The position numbers were made by a program, and so were the translations under genes. This document shows positions 24,290-31,911 of a stretch of DNA of 31,911 nt, piece by piece (the first letter of the stretch is position 1; each line of letters opens with the position of its first letter). This DNA is from DATKPE01 sp035524335 (GTDB lineage: Bacteria; Bacteroidota; Ignavibacteria; UBA10030; SZUA-254), in the NCBI GenBank assembly GCA_035524335.1, contig DATKPE010000017.1, positions 1 to 31,911 of the forward strand, given 5' to 3'. The notes beneath the pieces are model-generated. The model ran no database searches. It worked only from the letters and a program-made list of their open reading frames with translations, and was not told the origin of the DNA.

Positions 24290-24310
24290 GCCCCGCTCAC
24301 CGGCCGGAGA

Positions 24311-24324
24311 GCCGTCCGGACGGC
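24311..24324. terminator. Candidate bidirectional stem between convergent genes
   Basis: GCCGTCCGGACGGC is a perfect palindrome in the 45-nt gap between the STAS gene and the DUF2911 gene. It is GC-rich but has no T tract on either side and a minimal loop, so the call is tentative. Confidence 0.3.
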
Positions 24325-24334
24325 GCCGGCTGCG

Positions 24335-25474
24335 TTATTCCGCTCTGAAGGGGACGAACGCTTCGGTCCGATCCCACATCAGGTGAAGCACACCACCGTC
24401 CCCTTCCTCCGTAAGGCTGATGGTGAACCGCTCGGCAGGCTCATTCGTGCTCCGGACCTTCATTGCCGTGCGCCCCAGGTCCTTCGTCTTGTCGTACTCC
24501 GTTCCCCATTGCCCGTGCTGTGAATTGATGATCAGGAGCCACCGGTCCGGTCCGGGGATGGTAAAGATCGTGTATGTCCCTGGCGCCACCGCGACGTCGC
24601 CGAACCGGAGACGTTTGTCGGTGGTGAGCTGTGTCGCGGCATTTGCCCCGGTCCGCCAGACGCTGTCCCACGGGACGACCTGACCGAAGATAGTCCTTCC
24701 CCGGACAGCCGGGCGGCCGTAATCGAGGACAATGTGCGCGCCGTGAATCTCTCCCCTGACGGTATCGCGGGGCGAGAGAACGCCGAGCTGCTGCCCGTGC
24801 CGTTCACGTTCCGTGAATTCCTTTGCCAGGGCCATGACGTCGACAGCGCCTGTCCGCTCCGCAACGATCTTGTCGGTGGTAGCCGTCATGTCGAATTTTT
24901 CCAGCTCTCCTCCTTCCCCCACGGTCGCATGGATAGGTCCGAAATCTCCGTCGGTATTGTTCAGCTCGAGCATGCCGGGCGCGTGGCCCTCGATCGCATA
25001 GTGCATCGGTCTGCGTGCGGCAAGGCTGAATTTATTCCCGCCCGTCGAGAGAGCCTTCCGGAGGATCGCATCCCACGGGCCGAAGAGGTCGATGAACAGA
25101 GGAAACGGTCGTCCCTGCACCGCAATGACGGACCGGCTGTGTGTTGTGTCCTGCCGGATGGAGACGACAACGCTGTCGTCATAGTACGCATATTCACGTT
25201 CATTGACCATGGCGCCGTTTTCAAGTCGCGTGAGCAGGTGCAGATGGATGATGTTGCCGGCCGCATCGAACGTGACTTTGTATTCACGAACGGTTGTGCG
25301 GGGCGATCTCGACACCGCTGTGCCGGTGAGTTCGTGCGCTGTGGAGGCATACTCCTCGACCGCGGTTGTGTCCCGGCCGAGCTTCGTGATGAAATACCCC
25401 TTCCTGGCGTTCTGCGCGGCGGCAGGGGTGAACAGGAAAAGTGCAAGAAAGAGGGAGAAATAAAATCGCGACAC
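24335..25474 (-). CDS. Secreted DUF2911 protein
   Basis: The protein has 379 residues, starting at a GTG (25474) with AAAGGAT upstream. A signal peptide (SRFYFSLFLALFLFTPAAAQ) is followed by a roughly 200-residue beta-rich domain with YKVTFDAAGNIIHLHLLTRLENGAM. A C-terminal DUF2911 domain follows (about 225-375), marked by SPRDTVRGEIHGAHIVLDYGRP, VVPWDSVWRTGANAATQL and VAPGTYTIFTIPGPDRWLLIIN. DUF2911 proteins are common secreted proteins of Bacteroidota-type bacteria with no assigned function. The N-terminal domain makes it longer than the plain DUF2911 form. The gene is single and convergent with the STAS gene. Confidence 0.88.
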   Translation of the reverse strand: MSRFYFSLFLALFLFTPAAAQNARKGYFITKLGRDTTAVEEYASTAHELTGTAVSRSPRTTVREYKVTFDAAGNIIHLHLLTRLENGAMVNEREYAYYDDSVVVSIRQDTTHSRSVIAVQGRPFPLFIDLFGPWDAILRKALSTGGNKFSLAARRPMHYAIEGHAPGMLELNNTDGDFGPIHATVGEGGELEKFDMTATTDKIVAERTGAVDVMALAKEFTERERHGQQLGVLSPRDTVRGEIHGAHIVLDYGRPAVRGRTIFGQVVPWDSVWRTGANAATQLTTDKRLRFGDVAVAPGTYTIFTIPGPDRWLLIINSQHGQWGTEYDKTKDLGRTAMKVRSTNEPAERFTISLTEEGDGGVLHLMWDRTEAFVPFRAE

Positions 25475-25838
25475 GATGGATCCTTTCAGATGGAGTGATC
25501 ATTCTTTATTGCGAACCGGTAAAAATATACACATTTGGCGGTCAGAAGAAAAAATCCCTCCCCCAAAAAATCCTTCAAACCCCCGGATGCCCCGGTTTTC
25601 TTTAAAAATCGGTCATTCTGAGCCAATTTCCCGAATCATAACCTCACCCGGGTGAAATGGGATTTATTCAAAATATTTCCTATATTTATCCGTTAACTTG
25701 TACGCCGCTTGCGAGGTCCTGCTGATGAACCGTCGACACCCCTGGTGATTGTACCGCCATCATTCAGAACAGCCAGTCGATGTACAGCCATATCCGGCGG
25801 TTAGGCCGGTTCATTTCATTTCACGAAAGGTTTGTTCC
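25475..25838. other. AT-rich divergent region and cold-shock gene leader
   Basis: These 364 bases lie between the leftward DUF2911 gene and the rightward cold-shock gene. The stretch 25500-25690 is clearly more AT-rich than its surroundings and holds TATATT at 25681-25686, a possible -10 for the cold-shock gene. The transcript leader would then be about 150 nt, a length known for cspA-type genes that are controlled by leader structure. No coding gene is seen. Confidence 0.5.
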
Positions 25839-26039
25839 ATGGAACAGGGAACAGTCAAATGGTTCAACGCGGCAAAAGGTTTCGGCTTCATCTCCCGCTC
25901 CGGCGGCGATGATGTGTTCGTCCACTTCAGAGAAATCGTCGGCGACGGATACAAAACACTGAACGAGGGAGACAAGGTGCAGTTCGAACTCGTCACAGGC
26001 CCGAAAGGCCCGTCGGCGTCGAACGTTTCCAAAGTCTGA
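25839..26039 (+). CDS. Cold-shock protein, CspA family
   Basis: The protein has 66 residues: a single OB-fold cold-shock domain with the RNA-binding motifs RNP1-like KGFGFISR and RNP2-like VFVHFREI, and the family start GTVKWFNAAKGFGF. It binds single-stranded RNA or DNA and acts as an RNA chaperone. The ATG at 25839 matches the family start; GAAAGG lies upstream. An upstream in-frame start would add 30 residues with no family match. Regulation by its long leader is likely. A strong terminator follows directly. Confidence 0.97.
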   Translation: MEQGTVKWFNAAKGFGFISRSGGDDVFVHFREIVGDGYKTLNEGDKVQFELVTGPKGPSASNVSKV

Positions 26040-26065
26040 CCCGCAATAGTCACCGGTTGTACCTG

Positions 26066-26095
26066 CCCCGCCCTTGAGCGGGGTTTTTTATTTTC
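26066..26095 (+). terminator. Rho-independent terminator after the cold-shock gene
   Basis: CCCCGC (26066-26071) and GCGGGG (26078-26083) form a stem with loop CCTTGA, followed by TTTTTTATTTT. This is a textbook intrinsic terminator. Confidence 0.92.
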
Positions 26096-26107
26096 CTCCC
26101 TCCCGGG

Positions 26108-27574
26108 TCAGATCAGCGCACGCAGGCTGTCGATGATCCAGACCATGGCGGCCGTGTCGCGGTGACAGTACTCCTCCAGCTGTCGCCGGACAGCGGACCG
26201 GTCTGCGGCGGAGGCACCTCCATACGTGACACGAAGATATTCGCGGCTCGCGGTATCACCGTCGGCGATCGCCATCCCCTCGTACGATTTTCCGGTGAGC
26301 GCCGGAAGGACAACCTTGAGCGATACCGACCCCTTCTGGTCCGGATGATAATATGCGAACGAACGGAAGGGCACGATCAGGTCCGCGATCCGTTCTATGA
26401 CCCCTTCCGTCCACCCTTTCGCCTCAGGGACCGCATCCCCCAACTCCCGCAGAAGTCCTGTTTCAAACGAGGCATTGTAGCAGACCACCGATCCGCGGTC
26501 TCCCATGAAATTCCGGAGGGTCTTCGCCGCCTCCGGCCGGGGATCGCTTCCTCCGTCGGCCAGAAATCCCGCATGCTGTGGATCGGCTCCCTGCGACACA
26601 ATCGTATGAACTGAAAATTGAAACGGAACCCGCTGGTAAGGCCTGAGATTGTCGAAGAGGGGAATCGCCGTGCTGAAGGTCTCGAAGTCGAGCAGGCAGA
26701 GGGGATAGCGGAGCCCGGCAAGAAAATCGGCGATCCGTTCCCGGTCAATATGCGGTTGTCCGGCCCTGACCGCATCGACCTGAATCCGCTGGGCATCGGA
26801 CAGCTCCTCGCCGGGGGGGATCCGGCCAATTTCGGTGATCCCCGCGCTGTACCAGTCGAACGATTTTCTCGACCGGACCAGCGTGAACACATTGTGCTCG
26901 GGGAGAAATCCCCAGCACATTTCTGTGAGAGGGCAGTCGTACGGACGACTGCAGTGCGGACCGATCGGTATATCCGGCGAACTGCGGCGGGCGACCGTCG
27001 TCCGCATCGCTTCCAGATCGCGGGAAATGTGCGCCTGACGCCCGAGAACTTCCGGGGTGACATCGGCGAACGCGAACAATCCTGCCGGATCGACCTCCCC
27101 GCGGCGGACGTAGCTCGCGTCGATATGGCAGAGAAGGCAGGATCGTATCCGGAGCCCCGCCCCGTCGGCGACGAAATACTGGAACGCGATATCGTCCAGG
27201 TTCACCTCTTTGACTTCCGTGGAGCTCTTGACCTCAATCAGATTCCACTCCGCACTTCCCGCAGGCTCCAGCACGTCGAACCGCGCGAAGGCTCCCCGGT
27301 GCATGAACCCGGCCTCGAAGAGCGGGAGACGGCGACCGAGCGCCGACCTGGACATGCTGTCGATGAGCGGAAACTCCCACGGCTTGGCGTCGATGGGTCT
27401 GCCGGAAGGATAGAGTTTTCTTGCAAACGAACCAACCTCGGTTCCCTGTTCGAAGATCGCCCGGGTGGAGGGATCGAGCGGAGGGAACGCCTCTTTCCGG
27501 TTATAGCGGTGCCAGAGAAGCTTCGGACACTGGAGCCCTTCCAGGAATCTGGTTTTCGAGATCAGCGGAGGCAT
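26108..27574 (-). CDS. DUF2779 protein: Cas4-like nuclease domain plus DEDD exonuclease-like domain
   Basis: The protein has 488 residues. The N-terminal half resembles Cas4/RecB-type PD-(D/E)xK nucleases with an iron-sulfur cluster: Cys16 (LQCPKLLW), Asp100 (FARFDVLEP), Glu114-x-Lys116 (IEVKSS), then Cys208, Cys214 and Cys220 (PHCSRPYDCPLTEMCWG), the four-cysteine pattern of Cas4. The C-terminal half is the DUF2779 domain, an RNase H-like DEDD exonuclease type: LLDFETF (Asp296, Glu298), CYNASFE, and YCHRD (Tyr469, Asp473), which fits a DEDDy Exo III motif. It probably acts on DNA or RNA in repair or defence; the exact role of the family is not known. The gene lies 63 nt downstream of the DUF2130 gene on the same strand. 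The ATG at 27574 has only a weak ribosome site. Confidence 0.88.
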   Translation of the reverse strand: MPPLISKTRFLEGLQCPKLLWHRYNRKEAFPPLDPSTRAIFEQGTEVGSFARKLYPSGRPIDAKPWEFPLIDSMSRSALGRRLPLFEAGFMHRGAFARFDVLEPAGSAEWNLIEVKSSTEVKEVNLDDIAFQYFVADGAGLRIRSCLLCHIDASYVRRGEVDPAGLFAFADVTPEVLGRQAHISRDLEAMRTTVARRSSPDIPIGPHCSRPYDCPLTEMCWGFLPEHNVFTLVRSRKSFDWYSAGITEIGRIPPGEELSDAQRIQVDAVRAGQPHIDRERIADFLAGLRYPLCLLDFETFSTAIPLFDNLRPYQRVPFQFSVHTIVSQGADPQHAGFLADGGSDPRPEAAKTLRNFMGDRGSVVCYNASFETGLLRELGDAVPEAKGWTEGVIERIADLIVPFRSFAYYHPDQKGSVSLKVVLPALTGKSYEGMAIADGDTASREYLRVTYGGASAADRSAVRRQLEEYCHRDTAAMVWIIDSLRALI

Positions 27575-27637
27575 CGGGCGGATGATCGGATTCGGGCGCC
27601 TGTGTCGACTTCCCGCTCCGGCGGGTTCAGCCGGGCA

Positions 27638-28837
27638 TCAGCCGGGAAGGAGATTATCTGATCCTTCAAGGAGCGGGATGGGGGGAATGGAATTGCCGGC
27701 GATCCCCTTGATGGCTCCATAGAAGTGGACGGTATTGAGGAGCACTTTCTCAAGCTGTTTTTCACGTTCCTTCCAGACTTTCTGCATTTTCAGTTTTTCG
27801 TCCTGATAGGAATCCTGCAATCCCTTGAATCCTTCGATGATCGCCTCCAACTGCATTTTGAATTCGTTGCCGGTCAGAAAATCATAAAGCATCTGCATTT
27901 TCTCACCCCTGTTGGCCTGGGCGGCAACGACTGACTGAATGCGGAGAAGCGCTTCGCGGAGGACCATGGAGAGTCCTTTGACGTCGTTGAAGCGGCAGAG
28001 CCATACGCCGTCGATCTGGCCGACGCCGTCCACGCCCTCCGGGAGGGTCTCCGTGACGATGACGCAGACATCCGCCCGCGCCTGAAGCGCGTCCGCCTTG
28101 AGTTTCTCTACCCAGTCCGCGCTGAAATGTTTTGTCCGCTTGCTTTCATAGAGAATTTTACCGCAGTCGACCCCGGACCGGTTCCGGACGGTCTGAGCGA
28201 CATCGGCGCCCCGGACCCCCTTCCCGACCTCCTCGATGAGGTCGACGGCATAGAGCGAGCGGAGAAGTTCCTCAAGGGCAAGTTCCTGGACCTCGCCCTG
28301 AACCTGCTGGGAGGTCAGCTCCGCCTTCCGTTTGAGCTCTTCGATCTGCCGGCGCATATCGGCAAGCTGTTTCTCCTTTTCCAGCTCACGGAACCGGTGT
28401 TCCTCCGCGACCCTCAGCTCGGCCTCGGATGCGATTTTCTTCCTTTCCGCATCGAGAGACCGGTCGAGCTCGAGTCTGAAGTTCTTCTCCCGCTCCTCCA
28501 GTTCCCGCTGTCGCCGGCGGAATTCGAGCTCCTGCTGTCTGGCAGTCTCCAGTCCTTTTGCCTTTTCCGCTAGCTGATTCCTGAGATCGGCCAGTTCGAC
28601 CGAGACCGCCTCCCGGGCGTGCTCCTTCGCCTGGAATTCCACCCGGGAGCGTTCCGCAGCGAGGGCATCCTGATGCTCCTTTTCGCGTGCCTGCAGAGCC
28701 GCATCGGCCGCATCTTTTCTTTTCCTGAGTTCGAGGTCAAATTCGGCCCGCAGTTTCCCCTCCAGCTCGCACGTGAAGGCATCCGTAAGGGGAATTTTGG
28801 CGCCGCATTTCGGACAACTGATGATCTGTTCGGCCAT
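27638..28837 (-). CDS. DUF2130 protein: coiled coil plus restriction-endonuclease-like domain
   Basis: The protein has 399 residues. It opens with a CPKCGAKIPLTDAF zinc-knuckle-like motif (only one CxxC pair plus Cys23). A long highly charged coiled coil follows (about 30-180). The conserved DUF2130 domain (about 178-330) has a predicted PD-(D/E)xK fold: LALEELL (Glu189), VDCGKILYESKRTK with Asp224 and Glu231-x-Lys233, and HFSADWVEKLKADALQARADVCVIVTETLP. A short helical tail follows. Proteins of this family are widely distributed, and their nuclease role is predicted, not shown. It stands 49 nt after a small secreted-protein gene and 63 nt before the DUF2779 gene, so the two nuclease-like proteins may be co-expressed. 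Confidence 0.9.
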   Translation of the reverse strand: MAEQIISCPKCGAKIPLTDAFTCELEGKLRAEFDLELRKRKDAADAALQAREKEHQDALAAERSRVEFQAKEHAREAVSVELADLRNQLAEKAKGLETARQQELEFRRRQRELEEREKNFRLELDRSLDAERKKIASEAELRVAEEHRFRELEKEKQLADMRRQIEELKRKAELTSQQVQGEVQELALEELLRSLYAVDLIEEVGKGVRGADVAQTVRNRSGVDCGKILYESKRTKHFSADWVEKLKADALQARADVCVIVTETLPEGVDGVGQIDGVWLCRFNDVKGLSMVLREALLRIQSVVAAQANRGEKMQMLYDFLTGNEFKMQLEAIIEGFKGLQDSYQDEKLKMQKVWKEREKQLEKVLLNTVHFYGAIKGIAGNSIPPIPLLEGSDNLLPG

Positions 28838-28886
28838 ATGAAAGGTCGATGGATGTGAAGAGGTGAGGGATTTCGGAATTCTGCGG

Positions 28887-29567
28887 TCACCGCCCCGGCG
28901 GACGGAAAGATACGGACTGCCGCAGGTGGAAGGTAGCGAAAAGGCGCACGCCGGTCAAATCAATTCCGGCGGAAGACTCCGGAATTTCAGGCGCGGTTCC
29001 CCCTCCACGGGGCTCTCCCCTTCGGACGATCACGCAGGGACAACCGCCATACTTGTAGATGCGCATTCTGACCGGGGAATCGGGGGTGTCGACGACATAG
29101 CGTCGTTCCGTAATCATATTGATTCTTCTTCCGGGGTGAAGCGGATCGACGAGGAACATGCTGTCCGCCGCCGACCTCTGCGAGATCTCATCCGGCCAGG
29201 TAAAAATCCAGCTGCCCGAATTTTCCATTCCGTCGGAGACCAGGAGAACGAAGGTATCCTTCCGCGCGCTGTTCGACGGACAGGGGACAAAATCATTATA
29301 GAGAAGTCCCATCCCGTACGAAGGGAGAGGACGACCGGGCGTATTGACCCATCGGACATCGAACGCGGGACTGAGCGGGGGCCCTTCCATCTCTCCCAAT
29401 TCCGGATCGATGCCGTACGTCGCCGCGGAGTTGTTTCCGAAATTCAAAAGGGCAGATTCGTGACGATCATTCTCAACTTTTATCCAGCTCCGGAAATCAT
29501 CTCCCTGTGCAGAGAGCGATGTTTCGAGCATGATCGCAAGAACGACGATTGTTAACCCTTTGTTCAT
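28887..29567 (-). CDS. Small secreted protein of unknown function
   Basis: The protein has 226 residues with a signal peptide (MNKGLTIVVLAIMLETSLSAQ). The mature part holds the segment LNFGNNSAATYGIDPELGEMEGPPLSPAFDVRWV, a pattern I associate with extracellular proteins of T9SS-bearing bacteria (ATxGID, then a GE-rich turn, then PP). It is followed by beta-rich sequence. No sorting tail is present, so it may stay periplasmic or be anchored by another means. I do not recognise a function. The ATG at 29567 gives a clean signal peptide and has GGGAG upstream; an upstream in-frame start would add 34 residues. Confidence 0.75.
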   Translation of the reverse strand: MNKGLTIVVLAIMLETSLSAQGDDFRSWIKVENDRHESALLNFGNNSAATYGIDPELGEMEGPPLSPAFDVRWVNTPGRPLPSYGMGLLYNDFVPCPSNSARKDTFVLLVSDGMENSGSWIFTWPDEISQRSAADSMFLVDPLHPGRRINMITERRYVVDTPDSPVRMRIYKYGGCPCVIVRRGEPRGGGTAPEIPESSAGIDLTGVRLFATFHLRQSVSFRPPGR

Positions 29568-29815
29568 ACTCAATATACTCCCAACCCCGGAGAGAAGTTC
29601 CGTTTGCCATCCACCCCGATGTGGATATCTGCCCGAAATTTTGTACATTTTAGTACATTGTTCCGGCATCTGAACCGATCCGGCACCATGATTGGAACAA
29701 TCCGGTCGTCTGTGGCATGTGATTGATCATTTTTCGATCGCAATCTCTTCCGTACGGTAAAATACCGGGGTTACAGAGGCAGGCGAATCCGTCATAATCA
29801 GAGAGGAAAAACCTC

Positions 29816-29989
29816 ATGTTATTTTTGTATCCTGTTCTTGCGCAATACATCGATCCCGGCACGGGGAGTTATCTGTATCAGCTCGCCATTGCAGGATTCG
29901 GTGCACTCGTATTTTTCTTCTCCTTCAGGATGAAAGGATTTTTCACCCGTTTCCTGGCCCGTTTCAAAAAACAGGACCCCGCGGAATAA
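29816..29989 (+). CDS. 57-residue membrane protein with YIDPGTGSYLYQ motif
   Basis: The ATG at 29816 follows AGAGGA with good spacing, and the frame ends at TAA 29987-29989. The protein reads MLFLYPVLAQYIDPGTGSYL, then one membrane helix (LAIAGFGALVFFFSF), then a basic tail (RMKGFFTRFLARFKKQ). The DPGTGS motif followed by a helix recurs in small proteins of many bacteria, typically beside genes for cell-surface polymer or sulfatase-like enzymes. Here the neighbour 63 nt downstream is a sulfatase-like membrane protein on the same strand, so a shared complex is likely. The basic tail should face the cytoplasm. Function unknown. Confidence 0.85.
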   Translation: MLFLYPVLAQYIDPGTGSYLYQLAIAGFGALVFFFSFRMKGFFTRFLARFKKQDPAE

Positions 29990-30052
29990 CCGGTATATCC
30001 GGATCCGCCGGCGGGACATTTCAATCACCCCCAACAGCCGCCGGACACTCCC

Positions 30053-31534
30053 ATGAACCGGACAACGACCATTCAGGACAGGGGAACTCCCTCAGCCGCA
30101 CCGCAGTCCGGGTTCCGCCTGCTTCCTGCCGTCATCGCGCTCTATTATATCATCCACGCAGTCTGTTACGCGAGAGCCCTTGAATTTTCTTCCCTTCCCG
30201 ACATCCTGGGATGCGCGGCTCTGACCCTCGTCTACTGCTATGCGCTTCACTTCAGCATCTATCGTCCCGGCAGACCGCTGACGCTGACCCTCGCGCCGCT
30301 CGTCACCATTTTTACACTCTTCTACGGCACCATCCGGAACCAGCTCTATTCCGTGGCATGGGTGACCGCCTTCGTCCGCCAGCATCTCTGGGACAAGCAC
30401 AACCTGGTTGCGCTGGTTCTCTTTGCCGGTGGATCGGCACTGCTCCTGCGGCTTCTCGCCGGCTCGCCCCAGCGCGTGTATGCTGCCGCACGAAGCTTCA
30501 TGGTATTCTTCGCCATCCTCGCGCTGATGGACATCGGGTCGTATTACCAGGACCGGCACGCCGCTCAGCTCCACCCGATCATCGTTCCGGCCCCGATGAC
30601 ATTCGCCGGCGATAAACCGGATGTCTATCTGCTCATCTTCGATTCGCAGACAAGCCCGGCCAGCCTGGAGAAATACTGGGGATACCGGAGCGACACCCTG
30701 ACGACAGCGCTCCGGGAGCGCGGCCTTTTTGTGGAGGAGGACGGGCGGTCGAACTACAACTGGACACCCTACTCAATGACGTCGATCCTGAACATGTCCT
30801 ATCTGAGGGAACGAACACCTGTACCGACCCACACCGAACTTCCCTCCTCCCTCACCGCAGGCGTCATCCGGACGTTCACCGATAACGGCTACTCGTTCGT
30901 CAACCTCTCCTTCTTCAACGTCAATTCCGTTCCCGCACTCCGTTCCATCATCCAGTATTCCTTATGGGAACCGACGGTCTTTTATTATCTTTATGACCGG
31001 TATACCAACTACGCTTATCGCGACTTCTGCTCGAACCAGCGGACCATGTTCCATCTGACCGCCGATTCTCTCTCCGCCGTCATCGAGAGGACTACCTCCG
31101 GACCGAAATTCGTCTATGCACATTTTTACGTTCCCCATACCCCCGCATTCATCGACCGGGACGGGTCGGATTACGCTTCGTCAACACGTAATGTTCAGGA
31201 TATGGACGGCTATCTCCGGCAGGCGATCTTCTCTTACGGGATGATCGGCCGCCTCGTCGACCGTATTCTGCTGAAATCTTCCGGCCGCGCGATCATCCTG
31301 ATCCAGGGAGACCACGGGTACCGTTATCTGGAAGGTCCCCGGAAATTCGACGAGGAATTCTGCGCCTTCAAGGCATATTATTTTCCGGACAGAAATTACC
31401 GCCTGCTCGCCTCCCGGACCTCCTCGGTCAACACGTTCAGGATCGTTCTGAACACCGAATTCGGAGCGTCGCTTCCGCTTCTTCCCGACACGTCGTTCGA
31501 CATACTGCTGAACACCCTCCGGACGCTCCGGTAA
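30053..31534 (+). CDS. Membrane-anchored sulfatase-like (alkaline phosphatase superfamily) enzyme
   Basis: The protein has 493 residues. Five membrane helices fill residues about 22-165, and a sulfatase-like domain follows. Metal-site elements are visible: PDVYLLIFDSQTS (Asp197), the nucleophile region NWTPYSMTS (about 236-244), YAHFYVPHTPAFID and LIQGDHGYR (Asp420, His421). The layout, membrane anchor then extracytoplasmic catalytic domain, is that of enzymes such as lipoteichoic acid synthases and phosphoethanolamine transferases, so it may transfer or cleave phosphate or sulfate groups on surface glycans or lipids. No formylglycine-type CxPxR motif is present, which argues against a true sulfatase. 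It is co-transcribed with the small DPGTGS protein. Confidence 0.88.
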   Translation: MNRTTTIQDRGTPSAAPQSGFRLLPAVIALYYIIHAVCYARALEFSSLPDILGCAALTLVYCYALHFSIYRPGRPLTLTLAPLVTIFTLFYGTIRNQLYSVAWVTAFVRQHLWDKHNLVALVLFAGGSALLLRLLAGSPQRVYAAARSFMVFFAILALMDIGSYYQDRHAAQLHPIIVPAPMTFAGDKPDVYLLIFDSQTSPASLEKYWGYRSDTLTTALRERGLFVEEDGRSNYNWTPYSMTSILNMSYLRERTPVPTHTELPSSLTAGVIRTFTDNGYSFVNLSFFNVNSVPALRSIIQYSLWEPTVFYYLYDRYTNYAYRDFCSNQRTMFHLTADSLSAVIERTTSGPKFVYAHFYVPHTPAFIDRDGSDYASSTRNVQDMDGYLRQAIFSYGMIGRLVDRILLKSSGRAIILIQGDHGYRYLEGPRKFDEEFCAFKAYYFPDRNYRLLASRTSSVNTFRIVLNTEFGASLPLLPDTSFDILLNTLRTLR

Positions 31535-31571
31535 TTCTCCCGACGGATCAGGACCTTCTGAACCGGCGTCG

Positions 31572-31607
31572 AAAAAAAATCCCCGACAGACGCGCGGCCT
31601 GTCGGGG
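31572..31607. terminator. Strong bidirectional terminator
   Basis: CCCCGACAG (31581-31589) pairs perfectly with CTGTCGGGG (31599-31607) around a 9-nt loop. Leftward it is followed by ATTTTTTTTC (31571-31580), an excellent T tract for the surface-protein gene ending at 31638. Rightward the flank is only TTCTGG, but the stem can also serve the sulfatase-like gene. Confidence 0.85.
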
Positions 31608-31637
31608 TTCTGGTAACCCGATATACATTGGTGCCGG

Positions 31638-31911
31638 CTACTTAATCAGTGCAAACTTGCCGATCTTCTGACCGATGCCCGGGGCGTCGATGTGGTACAC
31701 ATAGACCCCGTACGCCGCCGTCAGTTCATCCCGCGTCAGCAGATCCCACGGCTCCATCCCGTCCCGCAGCGAACTGCTGTGCTCCAGCGTCCGCACCAGC
31801 GCTCCGCTCACGTTGTAGATCCGGATCGTGCAGACCTGCGGCAGATGCGTGAAGTGGATCACCCGCGGCCCGCGGCCCGTCGTGTACGGATTCTTCACCT
31901 CCCAGACGTCC
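31638..31911 (-). CDS. C-terminal end of a secreted protein with a T9SS-like sorting domain, partial
   Basis: Ninety residues are visible; the frame is open at the right edge. They form a beta-sandwich with the layout of a sorting tail: VKNPYTTGRGPRVIHFTHLP, TIRIYNVSGALVRTLEH, then GVYVYHIDAPG and the end IGKFALIK. This matches T9SS type A C-terminal domains, though the usual NPFNPST opening is replaced by NPYTTGRG. A GTG at 31898 could be mistaken for a start, but the upstream codons continue in frame (DVWE) and this domain is always at the end of a larger protein. The rest of the gene lies outside the window. Confidence 0.82.
   Translation of the reverse strand, partial: DVWEVKNPYTTGRGPRVIHFTHLPQVCTIRIYNVSGALVRTLEHSSSLRDGMEPWDLLTRDELTAAYGVYVYHIDAPGIGQKIGKFALIK

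Noticed and set aside
29657..29701. ATTGTTCC / GGAACAAT inverted repeat with a 29-nt gap
   Set aside because: The arms are only 8 bp with a long loop and no clear promoter elements around them; this could arise by chance.
31638..31898. A stand-alone 86-residue protein at the right edge
   Set aside because: The frame continues upstream to the edge, and the sequence is a sorting tail that occurs only at the end of larger proteins.

Overview
The window looks like a chromosome fragment of a moderately GC-rich bacterium of the Fibrobacterota-Chlorobiota-Bacteroidota group, most like Ignavibacteria, Kapabacteria or a relative. The main reason is the type IX secretion (T9SS) C-terminal domain with the motif NYPNPFNPST at the end of the 2047-residue protein, with a second sorting-type C-terminus at the right edge. 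The large Reg_prop propeller sensor and the many signal-peptide proteins of unknown function fit this. No rRNA, tRNA, CRISPR array, insertion sequence or phage gene was seen. The lineage is an inference from protein style, not from a marker gene.

Left to right: (1) 1-3514, leftward: a Memo-AMMECR1 fusion with a signal peptide, followed 7 nt later by a membrane protein with a spermidine-synthase-like domain that runs off the left edge. (2) 3836-4594: two convergent single-domain STAS genes. (3) 4914-8850, leftward: a LolA-like secreted protein and a 1052-residue BNR/sortilin-type beta-propeller. (4) 9118-10749, leftward, apparently with its own promoter: a divergent SecY paralogue with an added N-terminal zinc ribbon and a C-terminal DUF2007-like domain. 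(5) 10978-16575, leftward, tightly packed: a partner-switching operon made of a periplasmic Reg_prop/Y_Y_Y sensor fused to a SpoIIE-type PP2C phosphatase, an RsbW-like kinase, a STAS antagonist and a second SpoIIE phosphatase with GAF-like domains. (6) 16720-23466, leftward: a small secreted protein and a huge T9SS-exported mosaic protein with InlB-type repeats, a CSLREA/beta-helix region, a metzincin zinc motif, a VWA domain and a GGIKYQ repeat. (7) 23930-24289: a fourth STAS gene. (8) 24335-26095: a DUF2911 protein and a cold-shock protein with a clear terminator. (9) 26108-29567, leftward: a small secreted protein, a DUF2130 nuclease-like protein and a DUF2779 protein (Cas4-like plus DEDD exonuclease-like). 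(10) 29816-31534, rightward: a 57-residue membrane protein and a membrane-anchored sulfatase-like enzyme. (11) The C-terminal end of a surface protein at the right edge.

The regulatory theme is protein phosphorylation switching: two PP2C phosphatases, one kinase and four STAS proteins lie within about 20 kb, with no sigma factor in view. One STAS protein has lysine where the phosphorylatable serine should be. The most unusual single gene is the SecY paralogue. It keeps the SecY membrane core but appears to have lost the plug segment and the basic cytosolic residues used with SecA and ribosomes, and it has gained two soluble domains.
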